Below are positions 9,208-16,316 of a stretch of DNA of 64,000 nt, in pieces. The DNA is taken from positions 92,597 through 156,596 of the forward strand of contig NZ_FQYQ01000008.1 in NCBI RefSeq assembly GCF_900141825.1. Reading direction: 5' to 3'. Under the pieces are notes generated by a model, which saw only the letters and a list, made by a program, of their open reading frames with translations, did not search any database and had not been told where the DNA came from. The stretch comes from Pseudobutyrivibrio xylanivorans DSM 14809 (lineage in GTDB: Bacteria > Bacillota > Clostridia > Lachnospirales > Lachnospiraceae). The first letter of the stretch is position 1. Each line of letters opens with the position of its first letter. The translations under genes and the position numbers were made by a program.

Positions 9208-9234
9208 AAAATCCTCCTATTTGAGGAGGATTTT
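9208..9234 (-). terminator. terminator hairpin that contains the ribosome site of the MutS-like gene
   Basis: On the minus strand AAAATCCTCCT and AGGAGGATTTT form an 11-bp stem with a 5-base loop, followed by a short T run and then immediately by the ATG of the MutS-like gene. The AGGAGG is that gene's only ribosome site. The hairpin can therefore end transcripts from the upstream anti-sigma operon and mask translation of any read-through. Confidence 0.7.
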
Positions 9235-9256
9235 AAAGTATGAACCTGGTTTAGAG

Positions 9257-9505
9257 TCAAGTATTTTCTTCATTTTCTGTGTTAATTCCATAAGCTTTTC
9301 TCATCCAAGGTGCTACAACGTACAGTATGATCAATATCACAAACATTTGTAAACAAGAAATCACTATATCATTCAATGAAAACTTATGCTGTGTAATAAG
9401 ATCCATTACCACAGTAAATAAACTTATACCAACTGAAACTGTAGCTGCTTTGATTATTATCTGTTTAAAAATTTTTTTATTTAGTTTAAATTTCTCAAGC
9501 TTCAT
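9257..9505 (-). CDS. small two-helix membrane protein
   Basis: An 82-residue protein starting MKLEKFKLNKK. Two hydrophobic segments (about 20-37 and 46-66) follow a basic N-terminus, predicting a small inner-membrane hairpin protein with both ends inside. The start was chosen at 9505 because the GGTGGAG site at the end of the upstream gene sits correctly, leaving only 2 bases between that stop and this ATG. It is the third gene of the ECF sigma operon and may help the anti-sigma factor; no family was recognised. Confidence 0.6.
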   Translation of the reverse strand: MKLEKFKLNKKIFKQIIIKAATVSVGISLFTVVMDLITQHKFSLNDIVISCLQMFVILIILYVVAPWMRKAYGINTENEENT

Positions 9506-9507
9506 AA

Positions 9508-10926
9508 TTATTCTCCACCATAAATTGATAATCCATCTTCTCCTGGAAACTGATGAGCGTAAATTGAAAAATATTCCCATGTATTAGTTCCACTGTCATC
9601 ATATGATTTTCTATCTTTTTTCAGATAATCTTTGTATCGTCTTAATATCTCATCATCAGGATATTTTACTAATACATAGGTAATCATGTGATTCTCTTCA
9701 TCCAGAAGTGCATATTCATATGTTCCACAGTTACCATCTGCTGCAATATATGCAGGATAGTTATACATGGAATCATCATACATGATTTCCTGAGTAAATT
9801 CATCCTCTTTTTTAGAAATTTGAGTTTTTATTGTACAGCTTATCTTGGAAAGTCTCTCCACCTCAGCCTCGTAATCACTCTCACTATATGTAGCATTTAA
9901 GAACACAATGCCAGATGTGCTGGCAATATCCGTATGAAGTCTTTCAGTATATGAGCCTTCCTGAACCTTTTTTACATCCTTTGGAAATACCATGAAATAA
10001 GAATGTAAATCAGAATGATTTTCATCGATTAGCTTCTGCTTGTCGTAGGCACTAAGACCATGCACACCTGACGTTCCCACTGGCTCAAATGTCTTATTCT
10101 TCATCTTCTCGTGATATGGATTTGTAGCTGAGGCATCAAAGCCCTCCAGCAGGTACTCCTCTGGAATGTATTTTTCATATTTCAAATCCATGAAATAATT
10201 ACAGAAGACCTGTTCAGCATAAATTATGCGCCCCTTGCCATCTGTCATGGCATAAATAAATCCGTGATAATCATCAGCATCCATGGCAAGAATCTGATAA
10301 TCCTTCTCTCCTGTCACACCATAGATTCCAAAGTAATCATCATGTTCCTTTGACTCCAGGCGTGTAAGCTCTTTTTCATAAGCCTCTGAATCATAATCTA
10401 CTACAAGGTATCCTACATACTGAGCATCCCATGGATTGTAATAAACCAGCTTATAGTCTGCCACATTCATCTCATCAGTGATTTTTCCTGGCCAGATATC
10501 TTCATCCATACCCCAGCGAGTCCTATATTCCTCTTCTGCATTAGGGCCTGAACGATACTTTTCATAATCCTCAATATCTGTATGCGTTCGTACTCTACCG
10601 TCCACTAAAAATAGCACAAGCAAAAAGATAACCAGCCCAGTGGATGGGATTGCAAGTATAGCTCCTAAAATAATCAAAATTACCTTTATAGCTTTTTTTA
10701 CAAGTCCCTTCCAGGAAGCCTCCATGGCCTCCGCCATTTTCTTTTCCTGCTTTTCATCAAATGCTGCTAGCTCTACAACATCCGATGAACACATCTTCTT
10801 ATAATAGTCTCTGCAGGCCTCACATTCATTTAAATGTTCGTTAACAACTTTCTTTGTATCATCACTACACACATCATCATGAAATAGAGGCAACAAATCT
10901 TTTATTACATCACATGAATATTTCAT
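9508..10926 (-). CDS. membrane anti-sigma factor with zinc-finger domain and large extracellular part
   Basis: The N-terminus carries a zinc-finger anti-sigma motif (HLNECEAC, His-x3-Cys-x2-Cys, residues about 29-36), the part that would bind the sigma factor. One membrane helix follows at about 80-108, and some 360 extracellular residues rich in Asp, Glu and Tyr complete the 472-residue protein. Only the N-terminal domain is recognisable. The ATG overlaps the sigma gene stop (ATGA), a normal sign of a sigma/anti-sigma pair. The extracellular part is presumably the sensor and offers a target for regulated proteolysis. Confidence 0.78.
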   Translation of the reverse strand: MKYSCDVIKDLLPLFHDDVCSDDTKKVVNEHLNECEACRDYYKKMCSSDVVELAAFDEKQEKKMAEAMEASWKGLVKKAIKVILIILGAILAIPSTGLVIFLLVLFLVDGRVRTHTDIEDYEKYRSGPNAEEEYRTRWGMDEDIWPGKITDEMNVADYKLVYYNPWDAQYVGYLVVDYDSEAYEKELTRLESKEHDDYFGIYGVTGEKDYQILAMDADDYHGFIYAMTDGKGRIIYAEQVFCNYFMDLKYEKYIPEEYLLEGFDASATNPYHEKMKNKTFEPVGTSGVHGLSAYDKQKLIDENHSDLHSYFMVFPKDVKKVQEGSYTERLHTDIASTSGIVFLNATYSESDYEAEVERLSKISCTIKTQISKKEDEFTQEIMYDDSMYNYPAYIAADGNCGTYEYALLDEENHMITYVLVKYPDDEILRRYKDYLKKDRKSYDDSGTNTWEYFSIYAHQFPGEDGLSIYGGE

Positions 10927-11405
10927 TGTATTTCCTCCTGAATCTTAAGCTTAGCTCTGTGGAAGGTAACTCTGGCCCAACTTTCTGTCTTGCCATGTAT
11001 CTTTCCAATCTCCGCAAAGGATAATTCTCCAAATGCTCTCATCCAAAACACCTCTTTATAAGGCTCCGGAATAAGATGTAAAACCTCGTGAATTTTTAGA
11101 GCTAATTGTTTGTTTTCAATTATCTCTTCAACATTCAATACATCGGGAGTATTACTAAGTTCCGTTTCGTTTTCAGAGCTGAACCTTTCCTCCTTTTTTC
11201 TTTGAGTAAAATATAGATTCTTTGCAATCTGGAATAGCCAAACACTCAGCTTGCAGTCGCCTCTATATCCATCAATACCCTTTAGGGCTCGGAAGAAGGT
11301 TTCCTGTGTAATCTCTTCCGCCAGGTCTGAGTTACTACAAAGACTCATTACAAAGCGATAGACTTGCGGATAATACAATTTATATATTTCCTCAAATTCC
11401 TTCAC
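10923..11405 (-). CDS. ECF sigma factor
   Basis: A 160-residue extracytoplasmic-function sigma factor with region 2 (about 10-75, YKLYYPQVYRFVMSLCSN and EEITQETFFRAL) and region 4 (about 100-158, LHLIPEPYKEVFWMRAF, helix-turn-helix near FAEIGKIHGKTESWAR). Translation appears to start at a GTG nine bases after GGAG; a nearby ATG is in another frame and closes after five codons. An ECF-type promoter just upstream suggests autoregulation. It is co-translated with its membrane anti-sigma factor. Confidence 0.9.
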   Translation of the reverse strand: MKEFEEIYKLYYPQVYRFVMSLCSNSDLAEEITQETFFRALKGIDGYRGDCKLSVWLFQIAKNLYFTQRKKEERFSSENETELSNTPDVLNVEEIIENKQLALKIHEVLHLIPEPYKEVFWMRAFGELSFAEIGKIHGKTESWARVTFHRAKLKIQEEIQ

Positions 11406-11437
11406 ACATTTCTTCTCCTTTGTTTGTTTTATATCTA

Positions 11438-11467
11438 TAAGACTCAGTCATGTGACTTTCGTTACAA
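11438..11467 (-). promoter_or_regulatory. ECF-type promoter of the first sigma operon
   Basis: On the minus strand a TTGTAACG -35 element is separated by 16 bases from GTCTTA, about 30 bases before the GTG start codon. TGTAAC with a GTC-type -10 is the classic ECF pattern, and the second sigma operon has the same arrangement. Confidence 0.65.
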
Positions 11468-11501
11468 AAATTTCAAAAAATTTTTAAATTCTTTTTTGAA
11501 C

Positions 11502-12797
11502 CTATTCTACCATCTGTCCATAGAACAAAATCTCATTCTCAGAATTTTCAAGTTCCGTATATACGATAAACTTAAATGGCTCGTCAGCGTGAAACTCTTT
11601 TATCTCTGGTTCTTCCTGTTCCATAGCTGATTCCACCATCATGATAGCTGTTACCGCGGCTGCCTCGAGGCCTTCTTCATCAGTCTTAATCTTTGTCTTC
11701 TGAATAATTTCATCAATCATAACATCATCATCTGTCATCTCTGAAAAATCCGCGCTTCCATCAAAGGCCGATGTAGCTCCTCGGCTATTGAGATATCCAA
11801 TCATAATATCTTTTCCAAATTCGCTATCAATATCCATCTTTGGAAGCTTTACATCTACATCCCATACTTCAGCATTTGCAATAGCCTTGTCTATATCTTT
11901 GATTTCGCCTAGTACAAATGCAGCATTTACTCCATACTTAAGTGGCAGGATTATAAGCTTTCCACCATCCTCTTCATAATATCTGAACCTATCAACCTGA
12001 TTCATGAAATCCTTTGTCACTTTATTTCCAGAGAAGGTTTTGAAATCATCCTTCATAGTCTGATATTCTTCAAATTCATTTATCCAAGGAGCTCTAAGAT
12101 ATAGGGCGTTTGTCAGAATTAATTTATAATCTGTCAAATCATCAGCAAGCTTTGGAATCTGACCATTTGTGGAATCATTTACCCATGTATTAACGGCATC
12201 TGTGAGCTTTTCACCTGACAAAGATGCCGCGGTGGCATCGTACTCCTTTTCAACCTTTTCTATATACTCTTTTCTAAACTTTCCGCCTCGGGATTCATTA
12301 GCCCAGATAGAATTTACAATTTTAAAGGCTCCATCTGGAGTTCCTTCTCCATCTATATAATAATCATCATTTCCTTTTGCTTTTTCCACATTCTTCTGAT
12401 CCCCGGCTAGCCAATCATTGAAATCTACAGTTGAATTATAAACAAGAGAATACCAGGTATTCATCTGCTCCTCATTTTCAAATCCTGCCGCCTTTAGAAG
12501 CTCTTCTTTTGTTTCTCCATTTGCTCCAGCTATAGCAAGACATAGAGCTGCCTTATATGAGGTTGGCGAAATCATGTAATTCTGATTTACATAATCCTTT
12601 GTCTCTAGGAACTTAATTAACTCCGAATCAAAATCACCCATTCCACCAATTACTTCTACATCCGTATTTACGTTTTTATGCTCTGTAGGGTCTTTTACAG
12701 GAGTTGTATTTCCTCCTGCACCAGAGCTGCCACAGCCTACAAACATTCCTGCCATAAGCATTCCTATTAATAAAGTACTAATTATTCTCTTTTTCAT
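11502..12797 (-). CDS. lipoprotein serpin (serine protease inhibitor)
   Basis: A 431-residue serpin with a bacterial lipoprotein signal (lipobox FVGC near residue 22). Serpin landmarks are clear: SPTSYKAALCLAIAGANGET near residue 80, FKIVNSIWANE, LILTNALYL, and the reactive-loop hinge EEGLEAAAVTAIM near residue 380, whose small residues mark an inhibitory serpin. Counting from the hinge puts the scissile bond near Ser-Ala in VESAM, suggesting elastase-like targets (inference). It follows the small anti-sigma-like gene by 22 bp behind a GGAGG site, so it belongs to the second ECF operon and should protect the cell surface from proteases. Confidence 0.88.
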   Translation of the reverse strand: MKKRIISTLLIGMLMAGMFVGCGSSGAGGNTTPVKDPTEHKNVNTDVEVIGGMGDFDSELIKFLETKDYVNQNYMISPTSYKAALCLAIAGANGETKEELLKAAGFENEEQMNTWYSLVYNSTVDFNDWLAGDQKNVEKAKGNDDYYIDGEGTPDGAFKIVNSIWANESRGGKFRKEYIEKVEKEYDATAASLSGEKLTDAVNTWVNDSTNGQIPKLADDLTDYKLILTNALYLRAPWINEFEEYQTMKDDFKTFSGNKVTKDFMNQVDRFRYYEEDGGKLIILPLKYGVNAAFVLGEIKDIDKAIANAEVWDVDVKLPKMDIDSEFGKDIMIGYLNSRGATSAFDGSADFSEMTDDDVMIDEIIQKTKIKTDEEGLEAAAVTAIMMVESAMEQEEPEIKEFHADEPFKFIVYTELENSENEILFYGQMVE

Positions 12798-12819
12798 AGC
12801 GGTTACCTCCGTTATATTC

Positions 12820-13218
12820 TTAGTTGTCGTTTTCCAATCCCAATAATGTCTTTATTTTATCTATCAATGATTCTATCAACTCCATAAATTTAGTGGTAAA
12901 ACTTTCTTCGGGTGGTTCACTCTCTACAAACTCATCCATATCATCACCCTTTTCATCTGGGCTTGATTCTAATGTATATGTTTCCGCTGCAGTCTCTGGC
13001 ATAGCTTCTTCTATCGCCTCAGTTGCACCATCTTCAACTGTCATATTGCCTGCCATTCTTATGACACTTCCAGCAACAACTATCAGGCAAATACTTGCAG
13101 CAATAACTGCAGCTTTCCTGAAATTTATAATCTTACTTGCAGGTTTATATTCGTAGTATTTCTGGAGAATTTCGTCATCAATTCCATCCATGCTTTTATA
13201 TAATTCTTCTTTATTCAT
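12820..13218 (-). CDS. putative anti-sigma membrane protein
   Basis: A 132-residue protein with a charged cytoplasmic N-terminus (MNKEELYKSMDGIDDEIL), one membrane helix (about 35-55) and an acidic, Glu-rich extracellular tail. The N-terminal pattern is common in Lachnospiraceae proteins encoded directly after ECF sigma genes. Its ATG overlaps the sigma stop codon by four bases. No zinc-finger motif is present, so it would be a divergent anti-sigma factor; the role is inferred from position and topology. Confidence 0.65.
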   Translation of the reverse strand: MNKEELYKSMDGIDDEILQKYYEYKPASKIINFRKAAVIAASICLIVVAGSVIRMAGNMTVEDGATEAIEEAMPETAAETYTLESSPDEKGDDMDEFVESEPPEESFTTKFMELIESLIDKIKTLLGLENDN

Positions 13219-13778
13219 GATGCTAAATACCCCTCCTTCAAAAGTCTTTTTTGTAGCTTTGCTCTGATGCGATTTAAAGTAACTGACACATTGTTGTTAG
13301 TCATTCCAAGTCGCTTACCAATAGCACTTATGTCTTCAGTATAAAAATATCTGCCTACAAAAATGAGGGCCTCTTTCTCTGGAAGATTTTTAACGAAATC
13401 GTTGATGATAGAAGACAGTTCATTTGCTAAAATTGACTGCTCCACGTTGTGATTCGCTGGAATACATTCCTGTAATTCATCCAAAACCTCTTCGATATTT
13501 CCGCCGCCACGCTTTTTGGCATGAAATTTCTCATATCTGTCAAAGGCAAGATTTCTAGTTATCTTACCAATAAATATGCGGAAAATTTCTGGTCTTGTTG
13601 GTGGAATAACATTCCAAACTCTTAGATATGTATCATCCAGACATTCTTCTACATCCAACTCATTCTTCAAAATCTTATCGGCGATTGAAGCGCAATAATC
13701 CCCGTATTTGTTGTCGGTCTCCTCAATTGCACGCTCATCTCTTTTGAAATAGAGCTCAATGATTTCTTCGTCTCTCAT
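13215..13778 (-). CDS. ECF sigma factor (sigma-70 family)
   Basis: The 187-residue protein has sigma region 2 (about 20-90, with NELDVEECLDDTYLRVWNVIPPTRP) and region 4 (about 125-182, LPEKEALIFVGRYFYTEDISAIGKRL with the recognition helix in GMTNNNVSVTLNRIRAKL). The family is common in Lachnospiraceae beside small membrane anti-sigma proteins. It has a GGGGG-type ribosome site and an ECF-type promoter upstream. The operon continues into the anti-sigma-like gene and the serpin, so the serpin is probably its main output. Confidence 0.88.
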   Translation of the reverse strand: MRDEEIIELYFKRDERAIEETDNKYGDYCASIADKILKNELDVEECLDDTYLRVWNVIPPTRPEIFRIFIGKITRNLAFDRYEKFHAKKRGGGNIEEVLDELQECIPANHNVEQSILANELSSIINDFVKNLPEKEALIFVGRYFYTEDISAIGKRLGMTNNNVSVTLNRIRAKLQKRLLKEGYLAS

Positions 13779-13818
13779 AGATTCCCCCTTTGTTGAATTT
13801 GTAAGCCTTACATCTATA

Positions 13819-13846
13819 TAGACGGAAAAACATCTGGTATATTACA
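13819..13846 (-). promoter_or_regulatory. ECF-type promoter of the serpin sigma operon
   Basis: The minus strand shows TGTAAT, 16 bases, then CGTCTA. Spacing and both elements match the promoter in front of the other ECF operon, supporting autoregulation by ECF factors and possible cross-talk between the two. Confidence 0.62.
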
Positions 13847-13869
13847 AAAATTATAAAGAAAAATATAAA

Positions 13870-13902
13870 AAAAATCGACCATCTCATAGACAGTCGATTT
13901 TT
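13870..13902 (-). terminator. terminator after the FG-GAP-like exported protein gene
   Basis: AAAAATCGAC and GTCGATTTTT form a 10-bp stem with a 13-base loop, and the minus-strand copy ends in a long T run. It lies just after the stop of the gene that reads into it. Confidence 0.7.
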
Positions 13903-13906
13903 GCTA

Positions 13907-15316
13907 TTATTCGCTATCAAGAATTACCATAAATTCTTCGCCTGTATACTGGCCTTTTAAATCTACAAACAAATTCTTCTCTACTTCTTCCTCTCCATCA
14001 CCCCAATAATCCCATTCCCAAACTCTATTTTTTGCCTTGCCATCCTTATAGCTGTAGATATATAAATACTCGCACATTTCATCATCTACAATTAATTCAG
14101 GTATATCATCTTCATCAATTAATGCAAGTGAATATGTTTTTTCTGAATAACAACTATCTATCTTAACAAATTGTTTATAGGCAGCTTGCCATGTATCATA
14201 TTTTCCATCATCTGATACCTTCAATGCTTTCTTTATATTTTGAACACCGATATCACCATCAAGGATATCCATTACCCATGCTGAAGCTTTTCCATATGTA
14301 AAGAATACATAGTCATCGTTAATGTCCTTCTCACATATAGCTATAATAGCCTGAAGATTGTTATCCTTATCAGGACCTACAACGACAATATCTTCCAAGC
14401 CATCAGCATTTACATCAACAGCTTCAACAGCATTTGCCTCTATAAGACTAATTGAATCATCATTGTAAGAATAACCAAGACCAAAAACATCATATTTATC
14501 ATTTCCTTTTACCAGAACAACAGATGCTTCTGTATCTTCATCATTCTTATCCCACTTTTTATATGCATAAGCCTTTATATCATCGCCTATAAGTGGTAAA
14601 GCAATATCAAATTCTTTCGAAGAGTGATCTGATGTCTCCCAGACATTTCTGCTGGATTTCACCATGTATCCACTAAGAGTTTTAATTAATACAATTTCCT
14701 TGTTAGGATGCCTATAGTAATAAGTGAAGTTGCTATATACACTCTCCATTTCAAGGATGTAAATGTTTCCGTTTTTTATAGCATTGATACAATTATAGGA
14801 TTCAAAGTCATAGTCATCTTCCCTTAAGTATATGCCAGTAGGTTTATAGTAGGACCAATCTAAGTTATCTTTAATATCCTTTAAATGCTTGCCTGACTTT
14901 TGATAAACAAATTTTTCCAGCTCTTCTTTATCTATAGACAGAACTCTATAACCCTCAAAGTCTTCATCATAAACATGCTCATACAGACTCCTTGTTTCTC
15001 TGTCTGATTCATATTCACAAATTCCAGCTCCACCAGCCAAAACAGTATTCCAATCTATATCCTCAGCACTTTCAAATGTGGTTCTGCAAAAGCCATTGTA
15101 TTCTACCGAATCAAAAATATCTGCCACTTTCAAGCGCTCTCTGTATTTAAGCTTTACAGTCTTTGGATCATTCTTTATAGCTTCAACATCCACAACTGTT
15201 TTTGCTGCATCCTCCAACTGTTTCTCACAGATATAATCATAACCATGCTTTCCGCCAACTCCTGCTAAAGCCAGTATAGCCAAAGTATATACACCAATAA
15301 TATATTTCTTTTTCAT
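13907..15316 (-). CDS. exported protein of unknown function with FG-GAP-like segment
   Basis: The 469-residue protein has an N-terminal signal or anchor helix (about 5-25) without a lipobox. One stretch, VEAVDVNADGLEDIVVVG near residue 305, resembles the Ca-binding loop of FG-GAP/VCBS repeats, and a second weaker copy (LALIDEDDIPELIVDD) follows about 100 residues later. The overall composition is acidic and Tyr-rich, as in exported proteins. No enzymatic domain was recognised. It stands alone, with its own terminator, and the repeat element A lies in its upstream region. Confidence 0.65.
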   Translation of the reverse strand: MKKKYIIGVYTLAILALAGVGGKHGYDYICEKQLEDAAKTVVDVEAIKNDPKTVKLKYRERLKVADIFDSVEYNGFCRTTFESAEDIDWNTVLAGGAGICEYESDRETRSLYEHVYDEDFEGYRVLSIDKEELEKFVYQKSGKHLKDIKDNLDWSYYKPTGIYLREDDYDFESYNCINAIKNGNIYILEMESVYSNFTYYYRHPNKEIVLIKTLSGYMVKSSRNVWETSDHSSKEFDIALPLIGDDIKAYAYKKWDKNDEDTEASVVLVKGNDKYDVFGLGYSYNDDSISLIEANAVEAVDVNADGLEDIVVVGPDKDNNLQAIIAICEKDINDDYVFFTYGKASAWVMDILDGDIGVQNIKKALKVSDDGKYDTWQAAYKQFVKIDSCYSEKTYSLALIDEDDIPELIVDDEMCEYLYIYSYKDGKAKNRVWEWDYWGDGEEEVEKNLFVDLKGQYTGEEFMVILDSE

Positions 15317-15395
15317 TTAATTATTTCCCTTAAAAAATCGTGCCCGTCTATGATAGCACTAAAGAATATGTGAGTCTATTGAATTAAAGACTAGC

Positions 15396-15969
15396 TTAAC
15401 CCAGAGGTTTGGTCAGTGAAGGCTAGGCCTCTTTTGGCAGATACTAGGCAAACAAGCTCAAAAAAAATAGGGTGTGGCAAAGCCCATTGCATTTACTACC
15501 TGTGACCTACTAATTTGATAAGGTAGTAATTTTTTTTAGATATTCTACTACCTATATAAAAGAAAAGAACACAGGTAGTAACTTTTTACTACCTCAAGGG
15601 AAATTATCAACACAGGTAGTAGTTTATGAAGCAAAAACTACTATCTCTAAAAGCAAAATCTTTTCAGGTAGTAAAACTCTCATTTTTTCCTACTACCTAT
15701 ATCAATATATTTACCAATAGGTAGTAAAATTAAAAATCTATCTGTATTTTTTTTATATAAATAACTGTCCCAGTTCCAAATATGTAGTGTGGCTCTGCCA
15801 CAATCCCATTTTCACCCCTGCTTGATTACCCCATATCAGCTAAAAGTCGAGAAGTCAATGCCGCGAAGCGCCGAAGGGGAGCATTGACTTTGAGACTGGG
15901 CTGATATGCTATATCAAGCAGGGTGAAAATAAAAAAGAGGTTTAGCCATAGACTAAACCTCTGAGTTAA
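15396..15969. mobile_element. palindromic MITE-like element, copy A
   Basis: A 574-bp non-coding element whose reverse complement recurs at 63133-63937. Its ends are related to TTAACTCAGAGGTTTAG in inverted orientation. Inside the right end is a long three-tier hairpin (15808-15930; stems CTGCTTGAT, CATATCAGC and AGTCAATGC) capped by a GC-rich loop containing GCGAAGC. The middle holds five hairpins of TACTACCT and AGGTAGTA arms. Inner inverted copies of TGTGGCA[AG]AGCC flank that array. The left-hand long hairpin present in copy B is mostly deleted here. There is no open reading frame, so movement would need a transposase elsewhere. It fills the 660-bp gap between genes. Confidence 0.8.
15936..15962. 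terminator. terminator-like hairpin at the right edge of element A
   Basis: AGAGGTTTAG and CTAAACCTCT form a perfect 10-bp stem with a 7-base loop; an A run on its left becomes a T run on the minus strand. It is part of the element's terminal repeat and also lies directly after the PqqD-like gene, so it probably serves as its terminator. Confidence 0.6.
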
Positions 15970-15977
15970 ACTCATCT

Positions 15978-16316
15978 TTATTTTACTCTCTTCACAAACC
16001 CAACCTGCTCAAGGTGCTTCATGTAGACACTGAGGCGCTCGTAGAGGGGCTCGGCTTCATCACCATATTTGTCATGGACAAGCCCACCGATATCATACAC
16101 ATTACGCTTTCCATCGATGCAGGTCCAGATAAAGGAACCCATGCCCTCCAGGGTAATTTTGCTGACTGCAGGTTTCTTGAAGAACTTCTGAGCCACGCGG
16201 TTTGTGAATCCTTTATTTTCCATTTCAACAATGACCTCTCCGGACTCGGAAAGAGTCCAGATGAGGTCAGAATTTATCGCATATACGAAATCTAAATAGT
16301 TTTCTTTATTTGTCAT
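15978..16316 (-). CDS. PqqD-family peptide-chaperone-like protein
   Basis: A 112-residue soluble protein that fits the PqqD fold: a winged-helix core with ITLEGMGSFIWTCIDGKRNVYDIGGLV and LYERLSVYMKHLEQVGFVKR. PqqD proteins bind precursor peptides and hand them to radical SAM enzymes, but no such enzyme or precursor is in the window. Its ATG lies inside the 3' end of the OPT transporter gene (11-bp overlap), so the two are coupled. A link to peptide handling is therefore suggested by position only. Confidence 0.7.
   Translation of the reverse strand: MTNKENYLDFVYAINSDLIWTLSESGEVIVEMENKGFTNRVAQKFFKKPAVSKITLEGMGSFIWTCIDGKRNVYDIGGLVHDKYGDEAEPLYERLSVYMKHLEQVGFVKRVK

Noticed and set aside
15494..15730. 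CRISPR array in element A
   Set aside because: GGTAGTA arms alternate in orientation with uneven spacing and belong to an element that is repeated as a whole at 63133-63937.
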